NCBI GenBank assembly: GCA_903891085.1
Contig: CAITDJ010000030.1
Span: 62,001-126,000, forward strand
From: an uncultured Bacteroidota bacterium
GTDB lineage: Bacteria; Bacteroidota; Bacteroidia; Bacteroidales; F082
DNA length: 64,000 bases
Direction of reading: 5' to 3'
The notes beneath the pieces were generated by a model. The model saw only the letters and a list, made by a program, of their open reading frames with translations. It searched no databases and had not been told where the DNA came from. Positions 62,615 through 64,000 of this stretch are shown piece by piece. The translations under genes and the position numbers were made by a program. Numbering within the stretch: the first letter of the stretch is position 1; every line of letters begins with the position of its first letter.

Positions 62615-64000
62615 ATGAAGCTGTCGGTAATCATTGTCAACTACAACGTTGAGTATTTTCTGGAACAATGTCTGTATTCTGTTCGAAAAGCATCGAAAGG
62701 TATTGATGTTGAGGTGTTTGTGGTCGATAACAACTCCGTTGATGGCTCAAACCGCATGGTAAAAGAGAAATTTCCAGAGGTGATTTTGATTGAGAATAAG
62801 CAAAATACTGGTTTCAGTAAGGCCAATAATCAGGCGATACGTTTGTCGAAAGCTGAATATGTATTGCTCCTTAATCCTGATACTGTGGTGGAAGATGATA
62901 CTTTTACCAAGGTGATCGATTTTATGGATCAGCATCCCGAAGCCGGTGGATTGGGCGTTAAAATGGTCGATGGAAAGGGCAAATTTCTACCTGAATCGAA
63001 GCGCGGACTACCCACACCCATGACAGCGTTTTATAAAATATTTGGTTTTTCGCAGCTTTTCCCCCGTTCAAAACGGTTTGCGCGCTATCATCTCGGTTAT
63101 CTTGACAAGGATAAAACATCTGAAATTGAGATACTTGCAGGTGCTTTTATGCTTATGCGCCGCTCGGTTCTCGATATAACCGGTTTATTGGACGAGGCTT
63201 TTTTTATGTATGGCGAAGACATCGACCTGTCGTATCGCATCACTTTGGCTGGGTACAAGAATTACTATTTTCCTGAAACACGTATTATCCACTACAAGGG
63301 CGAAAGCACAAAGAAAAGCAGCGTGAACTATGTTTTTGTTTTTTACAATGCCATGATCATTTTCGCCAAAAAGCATTTCAGTTCACAGCGTGCCCAAACC
63401 TTTTCGTTGCTGATCCATATTGCCATCTATTTCAGGGCGTTTATCGCTATTCTTTCGCGTTTTTTCGAAAAATCCATCCTCCCTTTTTTCGATGTGTTGC
63501 TGGGTTATATCGGCATATTTTTCATTCAGCGATATTGGGGAAATTTCACCATTTACAGTCAGGGCGGCGATTATCCTTATGAATTGGTGGCCTTTGTTAT
63601 TCCGGCCTTTCTTTCGATCTGGCTTCTCTCCGTATATTTAAGCGGAGGTTACGACAAACCGGTGAAATTAGTCCGTAGCTTGCGCGGCATTGGTATCGGG
63701 AGCATCACGATTCTTGTTCTTTATGCTTTGCTACCCGAAAGTCTTCGTTTTTCGCGCGCACTTATTCTGTTAAGTACACTTTGGTTATCCGTCGCACTTA
63801 CATTTACCCGGTTTGTGGCACATCTGTCGAAAGCCGATGGTTACACTTTCGGCCAAAATAAGCGGATGCGCTTTCTGGTAATAGGCGATAAAGCCGAAGC
63901 AATACGCGTGGAGGCAATACTTCACAGCACATCCATAAAACCTGAGTTCATTGGGCTTGTCGAAAATACGGATGTGGCTGTGACAGATAATGCTTTCATT
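62615..64000 (+). CDS. Glycosyltransferase family 2 with C-terminal membrane region (runs off window)
   Basis: At least 462 codons with no stop before the window ends. Residues 1-230 are a GT2 (GT-A) domain of the rhamnosyl/galactofuranosyl type: start MKLSVIIVNYNVEYFL, LNPDTVVEDD (metal site) and EDIDLSYR (catalytic region). After this come about four membrane helices and then FLVIGDKAEAIRVEAIL, which resembles the Rossmann segment of polyprenyl glycosylphosphotransferases (CoA_binding_3-like). It is therefore a fusion. Likely builds a cell-surface glycan with the neighbouring genes. Confidence 0.88.
   Translation, partial: MKLSVIIVNYNVEYFLEQCLYSVRKASKGIDVEVFVVDNNSVDGSNRMVKEKFPEVILIENKQNTGFSKANNQAIRLSKAEYVLLLNPDTVVEDDTFTKVIDFMDQHPEAGGLGVKMVDGKGKFLPESKRGLPTPMTAFYKIFGFSQLFPRSKRFARYHLGYLDKDKTSEIEILAGAFMLMRRSVLDITGLLDEAFFMYGEDIDLSYRITLAGYKNYYFPETRIIHYKGESTKKSSVNYVFVFYNAMIIFAKKHFSSQRAQTFSLLIHIAIYFRAFIAILSRFFEKSILPFFDVLLGYIGIFFIQRYWGNFTIYSQGGDYPYELVAFVIPAFLSIWLLSVYLSGGYDKPVKLVRSLRGIGIGSITILVLYALLPESLRFSRALILLSTLWLSVALTFTRFVAHLSKADGYTFGQNKRMRFLVIGDKAEAIRVEAILHSTSIKPEFIGLVENTDVAVTDNAFI

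Overview
The window reads as a chromosomal segment from a member of the phylum Bacteroidota, probably class Bacteroidia. The DNA is AT-rich. Intergenic gaps repeatedly carry the phylum's -7 promoter element TAnnTTTG in the correct orientation. Three secreted proteins end in type IX secretion (T9SS) sorting domains, of both type A and type B. Several gene types are typical of the phylum: GIN-domain lipoprotein, CHU_C protein, GH3-serine hydrolase fusion, PorV/FadL-like barrel, and an exonuclease-fused DnaE. An NrfHA cytochrome c nitrite reductase suggests anaerobic or facultative respiration (dissimilatory nitrite reduction to ammonium). No rRNA, tRNA, CRISPR array, transposase or prophage gene was recognised; this is mostly core genome, with an accessory polysaccharide locus at the right end.

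Layout. 0-4.2 kb (+): tail of an ABC ATPase, a small Cys-rich protein, a CotH-type lipoprotein, and a PagL-like lipid A deacylase followed by a GIN-domain lipoprotein. 4.2-8.9 kb (-): nrfA-nrfH, HU, fmt and a TPR membrane protein. 8.9-14 kb: a putative DUF4412-like protein, TrmH, the pair murD2-murL (8-base overlap) and YqgE. 14-20.8 kb (-): a four-gene run (GH3/beta-lactamase fusion, CDF metal exporter, membrane protein, rhomboid), preceded by a TlpA-type thioredoxin gene split at an A9 tract. 20.9-27.6 kb (+): two large T9SS clients, one a 1554-residue PKD protein with a 1257-base internal tandem duplication. 27.6-34.4 kb: Tex, an outer-membrane barrel, a cupin-like protein, a peptidase C26 lipoprotein, then the translation operon rpsP-rimM-trmN6.

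34.5-44 kb: DNA polymerase III alpha with a built-in DEDDh proofreading domain, thioredoxin, DUF58, two outer-membrane proteins and DUF2461. 44-50 kb: a candidate small structured RNA, split transketolase, shikimate kinase, RlmD, and the NAD(P)HX repair enzyme. 50-57.5 kb: iron alcohol dehydrogenase, a PKD-like lipoprotein, a T9SS-exported esterase, ParE, a flavodoxin-ferredoxin protein and DUF2892. 57.5-64 kb: surface-polysaccharide genes (flippase, formyltransferase/GINT-like fusion, asparagine-synthase-like protein, and a glycosyltransferase that runs off the end).

The most interesting observations are: (1) the murD2-murL pair, which points to the alternative epimerase route for placing D-glutamate in peptidoglycan; (2) the homopolymer frameshift in the TlpA-like gene; (3) a promoter-hairpin-U-tract unit of about 120 bases upstream of transketolase; (4) the recent-looking multi-domain duplication in the PKD protein; and (5) the unusual domain fusions in the polysaccharide locus.
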